A stretch of 64,000 bases of DNA, from NCBI RefSeq assembly GCF_014218295.1, contig NZ_AP023287.1:3906001-3970000 (forward strand), in the 5' to 3' direction. Made by a program: the position numbers and the translations under genes. Source of the stretch: Mycolicibacterium litorale. GTDB taxonomy: Bacteria; Actinomycetota; Actinomycetes; Mycobacteriales; Mycobacteriaceae. A model generated the notes under the pieces. It made no database searches and had not been told where the DNA came from. It saw only the letters and a list, made by a program, of their open reading frames with translations. Of the stretch, positions 46,676 through 55,074 are shown in pieces (the stretch's first letter is position 1; every line of letters begins with the position of its first letter).

Positions 46676-48249
46676 CCGCCGCCACCGGAGCCGGCGGATT
46701 CGCCGCTCTCCGCGTCCGCCGAATCCCGCGATGCCGGCTCGAGCGCCACACTCCACGATCTCCGGTGCGGGGTGCGCGCCTGCTGCTGATTACCCGACGG
46801 CCGCAGCGCGACCACCTTGCCGACCGCGCGGCGCAGCCCGGGCGGACCTTCGACGCGCAGGAACCCGCCGAACCGCCCGGCGCGGTAGCGCAACGGTGAC
46901 CCCAGCAGCTCGCCCATCACGACGCCCGCCCCGATCGCCAGCGCGGTGGCCGCGGCGGCAAGCGCCTGTGCCAGCCCGGCGGAGATGTCTCCGTCGACGG
47001 CGAAGTAGAACACCGCGCGGAACACGGCGAGGCCCGGCAGCATCGGGGTGATGCCTGCGGTCGCGGTGACCAGGGCCGGCGCCTGCCTGCGGATCGAGAT
47101 GACGGTGGCGAGCAGCCCGACGCCGACCGCGGCGGCGCCGGTGGCGGCCACCGCGCCGAATCCGGCCAGGCCCAACCCGATCAACACCAGTTCGGCCAGC
47201 CCCGCCACGACACCGGCGGTGAGCACCGACCGCAGCCGCGCGTAGCTGGCGATCGTCAGACAGGCCCCGGCCAGCGCGGCGCCCGTCACGGCCAGCAGGA
47301 TCGGCACCGGCCGGTTGGGCATCACGAACGACTCGGTGGCGTCGACGTGCAGCTCGATGTGGATGCCGGCCAGCGCGGCGACCTGCAGCCCGGCCAGGAT
47401 GCCGACGACGATGCCCGCGGTCAGGAACAGCACGTCGCCGAGCCGCGCCACCGCCGTCACCATGTAGCCGGTCAGCGCATCCTGCACCGAGCCCACGAAC
47501 GTCAGACCCGCCAACAGCATCACGATCCCGGTCGCCACGAGCGCGGTCGGTTCCTGCCCGGCGAACAGGTACGCCCCGACCGCGATCATCGTCGCGATGA
47601 ACGCGCCCGCGGCCTGCTGGAAGAAGAAGGGAGTGCCGACCCGGTTGAGCACCCGGCCGACGCGGTCGATGAGCGCTGACGACACGGCCGCCAGAATCCA
47701 GGTCAACCAATTCCCGCCGAGCAGCATTGCGATGCCCAGGGCGAATCCGGCCCACCCGACCGTCGCCACCCAGCGCGGGTACGGGTGCGGCCGCTCGGTC
47801 AGCTCGTCCATCGTCTCGTGGGCTTCGTCGACCGACACCCCACCGGAGGTGATCCGGCGCACCAGCTGGTCGAGTTCGGCGAGCCGGGAGTAGTCGGTCG
47901 AGCGGGCATGCACCGCCCGCACGATGGTCACCGGCGGGCTGTCGGCCGTCGGGAGCGCGGAGACGAAGATGGTGGTCACGAAGACGTCGACGACGCAGTC
48001 GGTGAGCTGGTAGGCCTGGGCGACGTCCTGGGCGGTCGCGACGACGTCGGCGGTGCCCGACCCCGAGGACAGCATCACCTCCGCGAGCCGGACGGTCAGG
48101 TCGAGCACCTTGCGGGTGTGCCGGTCGCTCATCCGGCCCGACACCCGCCTGCGCTGTCCGGCACCCGAGGCAGGGTCGCGGCGCCCGCGCAGCGCGAGGT
48201 TCAAGGCACGCCGGCGCCGGGCCGAGCCGTCTGATCGTTCGGCGGTCAA
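46672..48249 (-). CDS. ThrE-family threonine/serine exporter
   Basis: The 525-residue protein has the ThrE cytoplasmic domain (about residues 45-180: [33 protein letters not shown] and [14 protein letters not shown]) followed by about ten transmembrane helices. It probably exports small amino acids such as threonine or serine. The start overlaps the Rrf2 regulator stop by four bases, so the two are translationally coupled. The N-terminal 35 residues are basic and variable. Confidence 0.88.
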   Translation of the reverse strand: MTAERSDGSARRRRALNLALRGRRDPASGAGQRRRVSGRMSDRHTRKVLDLTVRLAEVMLSSGSGTADVVATAQDVAQAYQLTDCVVDVFVTTIFVSALPTADSPPVTIVRAVHARSTDYSRLAELDQLVRRITSGGVSVDEAHETMDELTERPHPYPRWVATVGWAGFALGIAMLLGGNWLTWILAAVSSALIDRVGRVLNRVGTPFFFQQAAGAFIATMIAVGAYLFAGQEPTALVATGIVMLLAGLTFVGSVQDALTGYMVTAVARLGDVLFLTAGIVVGILAGLQVAALAGIHIELHVDATESFVMPNRPVPILLAVTGAALAGACLTIASYARLRSVLTAGVVAGLAELVLIGLGLAGFGAVAATGAAAVGVGLLATVISIRRQAPALVTATAGITPMLPGLAVFRAVFYFAVDGDISAGLAQALAAAATALAIGAGVVMGELLGSPLRYRAGRFGGFLRVEGPPGLRRAVGKVVALRPSGNQQQARTPHRRSWSVALEPASRDSADAESGESAGSGGGG

Positions 48250-48734
48250 CTCGACTCCACGCGGGCGCGGTGCCCCCGCTTGTGCTCCTGCTCCAGATAG
48301 TCACCGGCCATGGACGTCACATGCGCGGGCAGCGCACCGGAGGCCACGTCGGCCAGACTGGTCTGTTCGAGGACCGAGCGCATACTCGCCCGCAACGCCC
48401 GCCACACATCGGTCAGCGCCGCGGTCGGACCGGAGTACGGCAGATCCCCGAGACCGATGTCACGGACGCTGGCCAGCGGGCCGTCGATGCATCGGAGCAC
48501 GTCGGCGATGCTGATGTCGGCGGCCGGACGGGCCAGTTCGTATCCGCCGTCGCGGCCACGCTGGCTGCGCACCAGCCGGTCGGTCCGCAGATCGGACAGG
48601 ATGTCGACGAGAAACTGGGCCGGGATGCCCTGGGCCTTCGCCAGGTCATCGGTCTTGACCAGCACACCGTCGTCGGCAGTGGCCAGTTGCACCATGGCCC
48701 GGACGGCGTACTCCGCCTTGGCCGACATCCGCAT
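48246..48734 (-). CDS. Rrf2-family transcriptional regulator (Rv1287-like)
   Basis: The 162-residue protein starts [18 protein letters not shown] and has the [47 protein letters not shown] in the usual Rrf2 arrangement. The three cysteines that bind Fe-S in IscR/NsrR are absent; only one Cys (LRCIDGP) is present. This suggests a CymR-type rather than an iron-sulfur sensor. It lies beside the cysDNC genes, as in M. tuberculosis, and is coupled to a ThrE exporter. Confidence 0.92.
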   Translation of the reverse strand: MRMSAKAEYAVRAMVQLATADDGVLVKTDDLAKAQGIPAQFLVDILSDLRTDRLVRSQRGRDGGYELARPAADISIADVLRCIDGPLASVRDIGLGDLPYSGPTAALTDVWRALRASMRSVLEQTSLADVASGALPAHVTSMAGDYLEQEHKRGHRARVESS

Positions 48735-48741
48735 GCTTCAA

Positions 48742-48747
48742 AGGCTA
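48742..48747 (-). promoter_or_regulatory. Putative leaderless -10 of the Rrf2-ThrE operon
   Basis: TAGCCT lies seven bases before ATG 48734 and includes the stop codon of the upstream hydrolase gene. Confidence 0.5.
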
Positions 48748-49344
48748 GTCGGGGATGTCCTGGGAGCTGGGAACCACCACCGCGAAGAGGTCGGCCATCC
48801 CCGCCAGGCTGGCCGCCTGCATCGCCGACGCGGGCACCGTGTCGTCGCTGCCGAGGCCGGGCAGCGCGCGCGTCGCGGTCGCCGACGCGACGACCGTCGG
48901 CGCGTAGCCGAGGTTGAACGCGCCGCGCGCGGTGGAGTTCACGCACATGTGCGTCATGAAGCCCGCCAGCACGAGGTTGGAGGCGCCGACGGCCTTGAGC
49001 CGCTCGTCGAGTTCGGTGTTCACGAACGAGTTCGGGAACTGCTTGACCACGACGGGCTCACCCTCACGTGGTGCGACGACGGGCACGATGGCGCCGCTCT
49101 CCCCGTCGATGTCGTAGAGCGAGTCCGGCCCGTCCGAATGCTGGATGTGGATGACCGGGATACCTGCGGTCCGCGCCCGGTCGAGCAGCGCCGCGGCCTC
49201 CTCCAGCGCGGCGTCGACGCCTTCGAGCTCCATCACACCGCGGGTGTAGGTGTTCTGGCAGTCGATGAGGACCAGGGTCGAGTCGGAGAGGTTGACCGGC
49301 TGCTGGGGCAGGTCGGCCAGCACGCGCAGGGTTGGATTCGCCAC
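48745..49344 (-). CDS. Isochorismatase-family cysteine hydrolase
   Basis: The 199-residue protein has the catalytic triad pattern of the family: Asp in LVLIDCQNTYTRG, Lys in VVVKQFPNSFVNT, and Cys in FMTHMCVNSTARGAF. The family hydrolyses amides or enol ethers; the substrate is unknown. GTG 49344 lies 14 bases after cysQ with TACGCT seven bases upstream, so it may have both read-through and its own leaderless transcription. Confidence 0.9.
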   Translation of the reverse strand: MANPTLRVLADLPQQPVNLSDSTLVLIDCQNTYTRGVMELEGVDAALEEAAALLDRARTAGIPVIHIQHSDGPDSLYDIDGESGAIVPVVAPREGEPVVVKQFPNSFVNTELDERLKAVGASNLVLAGFMTHMCVNSTARGAFNLGYAPTVVASATATRALPGLGSDDTVPASAMQAASLAGMADLFAVVVPSSQDIPD

Positions 49345-49351
49345 GCCATCG

Positions 49352-49357
49352 AGCGTA
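49352..49357 (-). promoter_or_regulatory. Putative leaderless -10 of the isochorismatase-like gene
   Basis: TACGCT is separated by seven bases from GTG 49344 and lies just after the cysQ stop codon. Confidence 0.4.
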
Positions 49358-49358
49358 C

Positions 49359-50099
49359 TCAGCCGGTGACGGCCAGCACCGCCTCGGCCAGCTCGGGCCG
49401 ACACACCACCAGGTCGGGCAGCTTGGGGTCCTCGCGGTTGTAGAGCAGTGGCGAACCGTCGATCCGTGAGGTGTGCAGCCCCGCGGCGCGCGCGACCGCG
49501 ACCGGTGCGGCCGAATCCCATTCGTATTGGCCGCCGGCGTGCACGTACACGTCGGCCAGACCCTGCATGAGGGATGCGACTTTCGCACCCGCAGAACCCA
49601 TCTCGACCAGGGTGCCGCCGAGTGCGTCACGGACCGCCAGCGCGATGGCCGGGGGCCTGGTGCGCGACACCACGATGCGGGGCGGTCCGTCGTGCGGCGC
49701 CGCAGCGGCGACCTCGGGGGTGGCGAGCGTCGTGTTCTGGGCCGGCAGCGCGACGGCCCCGGCCACCAGCTCACCGGATTCGCCGTTGCGCTCCCACAGC
49801 GCCACATGCACCGCCCAGTCCTCGCGGTCGAGTTCGGAGAACTCCCGGGTGCCGTCGAGGGGGTCGACGATCCACACTCGCCGCGACCGCAGCCGCACCG
49901 GGTCGTCGGCGCCTTCCTCGGACAGCACCGCGTCGCCGGGCCGCTGTTCGGCGAGCTCGGCCATCAGGAAGTCGTGGGACCGCTTGTCGCCTGCGGCTTT
50001 TCGTTCCTCGACGGTCGCGTCGGCGAACTCCGCCCGCACGTCGAGCAGCAGGTCACCGGCGCGGGTGGCCAGCCGCGCGGCCAGTTCGTGGTCGTTCAC
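49359..50099 (-). CDS. cysQ: 3'-phosphoadenosine 5'-phosphate phosphatase (CysQ-type inositol monophosphatase)
   Basis: The 246-residue protein has the metal site VLSEEG, the IMPase motif IVDPLDGTREF and the C-terminal YEWDSAAPVAVARAAGL. CysQ removes the 3' phosphate of PAP, the by-product of sulfotransfer and PAPS reduction. The GTG start forms a GTGA overlap with the cysNC stop codon, which fixes the start and couples it to sulfate activation. Confidence 0.93.
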   Translation of the reverse strand: MNDHELAARLATRAGDLLLDVRAEFADATVEERKAAGDKRSHDFLMAELAEQRPGDAVLSEEGADDPVRLRSRRVWIVDPLDGTREFSELDREDWAVHVALWERNGESGELVAGAVALPAQNTTLATPEVAAAAPHDGPPRIVVSRTRPPAIALAVRDALGGTLVEMGSAGAKVASLMQGLADVYVHAGGQYEWDSAAPVAVARAAGLHTSRIDGSPLLYNREDPKLPDLVVCRPELAEAVLAVTG

Positions 50100-51952
50100 C
50101 GGCCGGCGTCCAGCATGTCGATCACCTGCTGGGCCAGTTCGTCGACGTCGCGGTCGGGAGTCAGCCGCAGGTCCGGGTTCTTCGGCCGCTGGTACGGGCT
50201 GTCGATCCCGGTGAAGTGGGTGATCTCCCCGGCGCGCGCCTTGGCGTAGAGGCCCTTGGGATCCCGCCGTTCGCAGTCGGCCAGCGGGGTGTCGCAGAAC
50301 ACCTCGAAGAAGTCGTAGCCCTGGTCGACGTGGACCGCCCTGGCCAGTTCGCGGTGTTCGGTGAGCGGGCTGATCGCCGGAACCAGCACGGTCAGACCGG
50401 AGTCGGCCATCAGCGTCGCGATGTGAGCGAGCCGCCGCAAGTTCTCCGCCCGGTCGGCCATCGAGAAGCCGAGGTCGGCGTTGAGCCCGTGCCGCAGGTT
50501 GTCGCCGTCGAGAACGTAAGCAGGGCAACCCCGTTCGAGCAGCTTCTGCTCGACGCGCATCGCCACCGACGACTTCCCGGAGCCGGACAGGCCGGTGAAC
50601 CACACGGTGCGGCCCCTCGACAGCCGGTCCTTGGCGCTCACCAGGGACTGGTGCCGCACGGTGTTCGGGGTCGCGGTGCGGTTCGCGACGGGCGTGGTGT
50701 CGCGGACCATGCCCGCGGCGACCGTGCCGTTGGTGTCCGGATCGATGAGGATGAACGAACCCGTCGCGGCGTTGCGGGAATACTCGTCGAGCAGCAACGG
50801 CTGCTGGGTGCGCAGCGTGACCCGGCCCAGTTCGTTGAGCTTGAGCGCGGTCGCCGACTTGTCGCGGTGCAGTGTGTTGACGTCGAGCCGGTAGTCCAGT
50901 GCCGTCACGCGGGCGCGGGTGACCCGGGTGGTGTGCTTGACCAGATACTCGCGGCCGGGCTCGAGCGCGGAACCGTCGGCCATCCAACAGACCGTGGCGT
51001 CGAACTCGTTCGACACGTGCGGCTGGTTGTTGACGCGGGCGATCACGTCGCCGCGGGAGATGTCGATGTCGTCGGCGAGACTCACCGAGACCGCCATCGG
51101 CGGGAACGCCTCGACCACCGGGCCGGTCGGCGAGTCGATCGCGGCGATGGTGCTGCTCTTGCCGCTGGGCAGCACGACGATCTCGTCGCCGACGCGCATC
51201 ACACCGCTGGCGACGGTGCCGGCGTAGCTGCGGTGGTCGGCGTGGTCGAGCGTCTGCGGGCGGATCACGTACTGCACCGGGAAGCGGACGTCGGTCAGGT
51301 TGCGGTCGCCGGCGATGTAGACCTCTTCGAGGTGGCTCAGCAGCGCGGGGCCGTCGTACCAGGGGGCCTTGTCCGACTTCGTGACGACGTTGTCGCCGAG
51401 CAGCGCCGACATCGGGATCGTGGTGACGTCGTGGATGTCGAGGCGTGCGGCGAAGGCGTGGAACTCGTCGCGAATGTCGTTGAACTTCTCCTGATTCCAG
51501 TCGATCAGGTCCATCTTGTTGACCGCGAGCACGATGTGCTGCACCCCGAGCAGCGACGCCAGGAAGGCGTGCCTGCGCGACTGTTCGAGCAGTCCGTGCC
51601 GGGCGTCGACGAGCACGATCGCCAACTGTGCCGTCGACGTACCGGTGACCATGTTGCGGGTGTACTGGATGTGGCCCGGGGTGTCGGCGATGATGAATTT
51701 CCGCTTGGCCGTGGCGAAGTAGCGGTAGGCGACGTCGATCGTGATGCCCTGCTCACGTTCGGACCGCAGCCCGTCGGTGACCAGCGCGAGGTCGGTGTAG
51801 TCGTTACCGCGTTCCTTGGAGGTGCGCTCGACCGCGGCGAGCTGATCCTCCATGACGGCCTTGCTGTCGTAGAGCAGCCGGCCGATGAGCGTGGACTTGC
51901 CGTCGTCGACCGAGCCGGCGGTCGCGATGCGCAGCAGCGTGGTCTCGGTCAT
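50096..51952 (-). CDS. cysNC: Fused ATP sulfurylase GTPase subunit and APS kinase
   Basis: The 618-residue protein joins two enzymes. CysN (residues 1-430) has GSVDDGKSTLIGRLLYD, DTPGHIQYTRNM and NKMDL GTPase motifs. CysC (about 440-618) has the P-loop FTGLSGSGKSSVAM and the DGDNLRHGLN and FEVFCDTPLADCERRDPKGLYAKA segments. Together with CysD it makes APS and then PAPS. ATG 51952 overlaps the cysD stop codon by one base. Confidence 0.96.
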   Translation of the reverse strand: MTETTLLRIATAGSVDDGKSTLIGRLLYDSKAVMEDQLAAVERTSKERGNDYTDLALVTDGLRSEREQGITIDVAYRYFATAKRKFIIADTPGHIQYTRNMVTGTSTAQLAIVLVDARHGLLEQSRRHAFLASLLGVQHIVLAVNKMDLIDWNQEKFNDIRDEFHAFAARLDIHDVTTIPMSALLGDNVVTKSDKAPWYDGPALLSHLEEVYIAGDRNLTDVRFPVQYVIRPQTLDHADHRSYAGTVASGVMRVGDEIVVLPSGKSSTIAAIDSPTGPVVEAFPPMAVSVSLADDIDISRGDVIARVNNQPHVSNEFDATVCWMADGSALEPGREYLVKHTTRVTRARVTALDYRLDVNTLHRDKSATALKLNELGRVTLRTQQPLLLDEYSRNAATGSFILIDPDTNGTVAAGMVRDTTPVANRTATPNTVRHQSLVSAKDRLSRGRTVWFTGLSGSGKSSVAMRVEQKLLERGCPAYVLDGDNLRHGLNADLGFSMADRAENLRRLAHIATLMADSGLTVLVPAISPLTEHRELARAVHVDQGYDFFEVFCDTPLADCERRDPKGLYAKARAGEITHFTGIDSPYQRPKNPDLRLTPDRDVDELAQQVIDMLDAGR

Positions 51953-52881
51953 CAGAAGTAGCCTTCCCGCTTGCGGTCTTCCATGCCGGCCTCCGAGATG
52001 CGGTCGTCGGCGCGCGTCGCGCCGCGTTCGGTCAGCCGCGACACCGCGGTCTCGGCGATGATGTCCTCGACCGTCGACGCCGTAGACTCCACACACCCGG
52101 TGCAGGTGACGTCGCCGACGGTGCGGAACCGCACGCTGGTCTCGAACACCTCTTCTCCGTCGCGCGGCTGCATGAACGGGTGCACGGCCAGCAGCATCCC
52201 GTCGCGCTGGAACACCGGCCGGGTGTGGGCGTAGTAGATGGCGGGCAGCGTGATGCCCTCGGCGCCGATGTAGGCCCAGATGTCGTACTCGGTCCAGTTC
52301 GACAGCGGGAACACCCGGATGTGCTCACCCTTGCGGTGGCGGCCGTTGTAGAGGTTCCACAGTTCGGGCCGCTGCGCCTTGGGATCCCACTGGCCGAACT
52401 CGTCGCGGAAACTGAACACCCGCTCCTTGGCGCGGGCCTTCTCCTCGTCGCGGCGCGCTCCGCCGAAGGCCGCGTCGAAGCGGTTCTCCCGGATCGCGCG
52501 CAGCAGCGTGACGGTCTGCAGCGGGTTGCGCGACGGGCCGTTGTCGACCACGCGGCCGGCGTCGATGTCGTCCTGTACCGAGGCGACGACCAACCGCACC
52601 CCGTTCTCGGCGACCAGGCGGTCGCGCGTCTCGATCACCTCGTCGAAGTTGTGCCCGGTGTCGACGTGCATGACCGGGAACGGCAATCGCGCCGGGGCGA
52701 AGGCCTTGATCGCCAGGTGCAGCATGACGATCGAGTCCTTACCGCCGGAGAACAGCAGCACGGGGCGCTCGAACTCGGCGGCGACCTCGCGGATGATGTG
52801 GATGGCCTCGGCTTCCAGCGAGCGCAGATGGCTCAGCTCGTACTGGCCCGGCTCCGGTGCGGCTACCTGAGCGGCTGTCAT
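51952..52881 (-). CDS. cysD: ATP sulfurylase catalytic subunit
   Basis: The 309-residue PP-loop enzyme has LLFSGGKDSIVMLHLA, PVMHVDTGHNFDEVIETRD, GGARRDEEKARAKER and LSNWTEYDIW. It adenylates sulfate with energy from the CysN GTPase. It heads the cysD-cysNC-cysQ-hydrolase operon and is preceded by a good promoter. Confidence 0.96.
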   Translation of the reverse strand: MTAAQVAAPEPGQYELSHLRSLEAEAIHIIREVAAEFERPVLLFSGGKDSIVMLHLAIKAFAPARLPFPVMHVDTGHNFDEVIETRDRLVAENGVRLVVASVQDDIDAGRVVDNGPSRNPLQTVTLLRAIRENRFDAAFGGARRDEEKARAKERVFSFRDEFGQWDPKAQRPELWNLYNGRHRKGEHIRVFPLSNWTEYDIWAYIGAEGITLPAIYYAHTRPVFQRDGMLLAVHPFMQPRDGEEVFETSVRFRTVGDVTCTGCVESTASTVEDIIAETAVSRLTERGATRADDRISEAGMEDRKREGYF

Positions 52882-52932
52882 CGGATTCCTCGTTAAGTTG
52901 GTTGTTCTTGCCAGATTTATGTAGTTGACCGG

Positions 52933-52962
52933 AAATTACCGGCCGCGCGGCGGCGGTGTCAA
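52933..52962 (-). promoter_or_regulatory. Candidate cysD promoter
   Basis: A consensus -35 TTGACA (52957-52962) and a -10 TAATTT (52933-52938) are separated by 18 bases. The -10 lies inside a small palindrome CCGG-TAATTT-CCGG. Confidence 0.6.
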
Positions 52963-53020
52963 GGCCATCCACTCGGCTTACAGGGGACATTCCGCTTATC
53001 AGAATGTCGGTGGACATCGG

Positions 53021-53026
53021 TAAAAT
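53021..53026 (+). promoter_or_regulatory. Putative leaderless -10 of the DUF222-HNH gene
   Basis: TAAAAT lies seven bases before ATG 53034. Confidence 0.55.
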
Positions 53027-53033
53027 CGCTCGT

Positions 53034-54596
53034 ATGTTCGATAGGGTGTTCGCGGGGCTGGATCCGTCCGCGTTGGTCGCTGCGATCGAACAGGCGGCGT
53101 GTGAGGAGGCTCAGGCCGGGGCGCGGAAGTTGGCCGCGATCGCCGAACTAGCGCATTCGACGGTCACCTATGACGACGAGCGTGACCAGTGGGTGTATGA
53201 CTCCTGGGCGGCGGCGGCGTGCGAGGTCGGGGCGGCGTTGCGCATCGGGCAGCGGCGGGCGTCGGGGCAGATGCGGATGGCAGTCGCGTTGCGTGATCGG
53301 CTGCCCAAGGTGGGGGCGCTGTACGGGCAGGGCCGGGTGAGCGCCCGGGTGGTCTCGGAGATCACCTGGCGCACCCGCCTGGTCGACGACCACCAGATCT
53401 TGGCACTGCTCGACACGGCACTGGCCGACAAAGCGCACCGGTGGGGACCGCTGTCGGACGCGGCGCTGACGCGGGCCCTCGACGCGCTGCTCACCCGCTA
53501 CGACCCCGACGCGGTCACCCGAGCCAAAGACGCCGTCAAGAGCCGGGATTTCCGTATCGGGTCCCGCGATGATCCCGATGAACTCGTCTCGATCTATGGC
53601 CACCTGCTGGGCTGTGACGCCGCGGTGTTGTCGGCGCGGATCACCGCGATGCTCAAAGAGATCTGCGACGACGACCCCCGGACGATGGGTGAGCGGCGCT
53701 CGTGTGCGGTGGGGGCCATCATCCAGGGCCAGGATCATCTGCCGTGCCGATGCGGCTCCCCCGACTGCGCGGCCCCACCACCGGCCAAGTCCAATGTGGC
53801 GATCTCGGTGATCGCCGACCCGGCCGCCATCGAAGCCGCCCAGAATCTGATCGCCGCCGAAGACCGCGCACAACACGCCGAACTGGCCGAACACGAGCCG
53901 GAGCCGGAGCCGGAGGTAAAGCCGGAGCCGAAACCCTCCGATTCTCGCTCCTGCCCGCAGGATTCGGGAGTCGCGTTACTGCCCGGGGTGACGATCTTGC
54001 CGATTGCGGCGTTGGCCGAAGCGATCCGCAACGGGGCGGCAATCAAACCGCTGTGGCTACCCGGCCCCGACCCCGAACCGCACTACCGACCCTCGACCAA
54101 GCTGGCCGCCTTCGTGCGGGCCCGTGACCTGTTCTGCCGCTTCCCGGGCTGCACCGTGCCCGCCGAACGCTGCGACATCGACCACGTCGTGCCCTGGCCC
54201 TACGGACCCACCCACCCGTCGAACCTGCACTGCAAATGCCGCACCCACCACCTGGCGAAAACATTCGCCGACAGCTGGCGCGACGAACAATCACCCGACG
54301 GCACCGTGACCTGGACGACGCCGGCCGGGCGGCGCTACACCACCGTGCCGGGCAGCAGACTGTTCTTCCCCGACTGGGACACCAGCACCGCCGAGTTACC
54401 ACCGCCGGCCCAACCGCCACCCGACCCCGACCGCACCGCCAAGATGCCGAAACGACGACGCACCCGCGCCGCCGAGCACGCCGCGCGCATCACAGCCGAA
54501 CGCCACGACAACGCCACCCATCGCGCGCTCGCCGAAGGAAAGCAACGCCCGGACCGACCACCCCCCGACTACAGCGACGACCCACCACCCTTCTGA
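53034..54596 (+). CDS. 13E12-repeat family protein (DUF222 with HNH nuclease motif)
   Basis: The 520-residue protein has the N-terminal DUF222 helical domain (VYDSWAAAACEVGAALRIGQRRASGQMRMA region) and a C-terminal HNH module with CRFPGCTVPAERCDIDHVVPWPYGPTHPSNLHCKCRTHH in two parts (CDIDHVVPWP and NLHCKCRTHH). The linker is rich in Glu-Pro repeats (EPEPEPEVKPEPKP) and the tail is Pro/Arg-rich. The family is repeated many times in mycobacterial genomes and linked with mobile 13E12 elements. ATG 53034 is chosen because of the perfectly spaced -10. It splits the cysD-canB neighbourhood seen in M. tuberculosis. Confidence 0.9.
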   Translation: MFDRVFAGLDPSALVAAIEQAACEEAQAGARKLAAIAELAHSTVTYDDERDQWVYDSWAAAACEVGAALRIGQRRASGQMRMAVALRDRLPKVGALYGQGRVSARVVSEITWRTRLVDDHQILALLDTALADKAHRWGPLSDAALTRALDALLTRYDPDAVTRAKDAVKSRDFRIGSRDDPDELVSIYGHLLGCDAAVLSARITAMLKEICDDDPRTMGERRSCAVGAIIQGQDHLPCRCGSPDCAAPPPAKSNVAISVIADPAAIEAAQNLIAAEDRAQHAELAEHEPEPEPEVKPEPKPSDSRSCPQDSGVALLPGVTILPIAALAEAIRNGAAIKPLWLPGPDPEPHYRPSTKLAAFVRARDLFCRFPGCTVPAERCDIDHVVPWPYGPTHPSNLHCKCRTHHLAKTFADSWRDEQSPDGTVTWTTPAGRRYTTVPGSRLFFPDWDTSTAELPPPAQPPPDPDRTAKMPKRRRTRAAEHAARITAERHDNATHRALAEGKQRPDRPPPDYSDDPPPF

Positions 54597-54600
54597 CAAA

Positions 54601-54622
54601 ACTCCGATGACATTGTCGGAGT
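54601..54622. terminator. Hairpin between the HNH and carbonic anhydrase genes
   Basis: ACTCCGA pairs with TCGGAGT around an 8-base loop, four bases after the HNH stop codon and eight bases after the end of the convergent carbonic anhydrase gene. Confidence 0.6.
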
Positions 54623-54630
54623 CCCCTGGC

Positions 54631-55029
54631 CTACAGTGTCACCTCGGTGAGCCTGCCCGTCGCCACGTCGAACACGAAGCCGCGCAGCGATTCCTGTCTG
54701 GTGACGAACGGGCTGGCCTCGATGCGCCGGATCGATTGCCGCACATCCTCTTCCAGATCGGTGAAGGCTTCGGTCGCCCATTCGGGTTTGATACCGGTCT
54801 CGTCCTGGATCGACTTCTTGAATTCGTCGTCGGTGAAGGTGAGCATGCCGCAGTCGGTGTGGATCACGTGCGCCTCGCCGGGGCCCAGGCCCAGGGCCCG
54901 GTAGACGTCGAGCCTGGCATCCATGCACGCCACCACCGCGACGTGCTTGCTCGGCGGCATCGGCAACGGGCCGCTGAACGTCTTCGCGTAGTCCTCGTTG
55001 TTCTTCAGGTACTCATCGGTGACCGACAT
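54631..55029 (-). CDS. canB: Beta-carbonic anhydrase with a 31-residue internal deletion
   Basis: The 132-residue product aligns with M. tuberculosis Rv1284 (163 residues, from memory) over its whole length except for one gap. The zinc ligands are present: VVACMDARLD (Cys and catalytic Asp-Arg) and HTDCGM (His, Cys). Between GEAHVI and HTDCGM the expected stretch containing the RNAGC motif, its helix and the following strand is missing, exactly 93 bases, so the frame is kept. The enzyme normally interconverts carbon dioxide and bicarbonate. Loss of a core strand and helix makes activity doubtful. The start has TATCGT six bases upstream (leaderless). Confidence 0.88.
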   Translation of the reverse strand: MSVTDEYLKNNEDYAKTFSGPLPMPPSKHVAVVACMDARLDVYRALGLGPGEAHVIHTDCGMLTFTDDEFKKSIQDETGIKPEWATEAFTDLEEDVRQSIRRIEASPFVTRQESLRGFVFDVATGRLTEVTL

Positions 55030-55035
55030 GGCGCG

Positions 55036-55041
55036 ACGATA
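55036..55041 (-). promoter_or_regulatory. Putative leaderless -10 of canB
   Basis: TATCGT lies six bases before ATG 55029 on the minus strand. Confidence 0.45.
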
Positions 55042-55074
55042 ACCTTCCGCTCCGCGCGAGACAGCCGTTCAGAA

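Noticed and set aside
46065..46751. Minus-strand frame opposite the VOC gene
   Set aside because: It has no motif and overlaps a VOC gene with intact metal ligands on the other strand.
49359..50987. 542-residue extension of cysQ
   Set aside because: The extension lies antiparallel in frame over cysNC; the GTGA overlap at 50099 gives the natural start.
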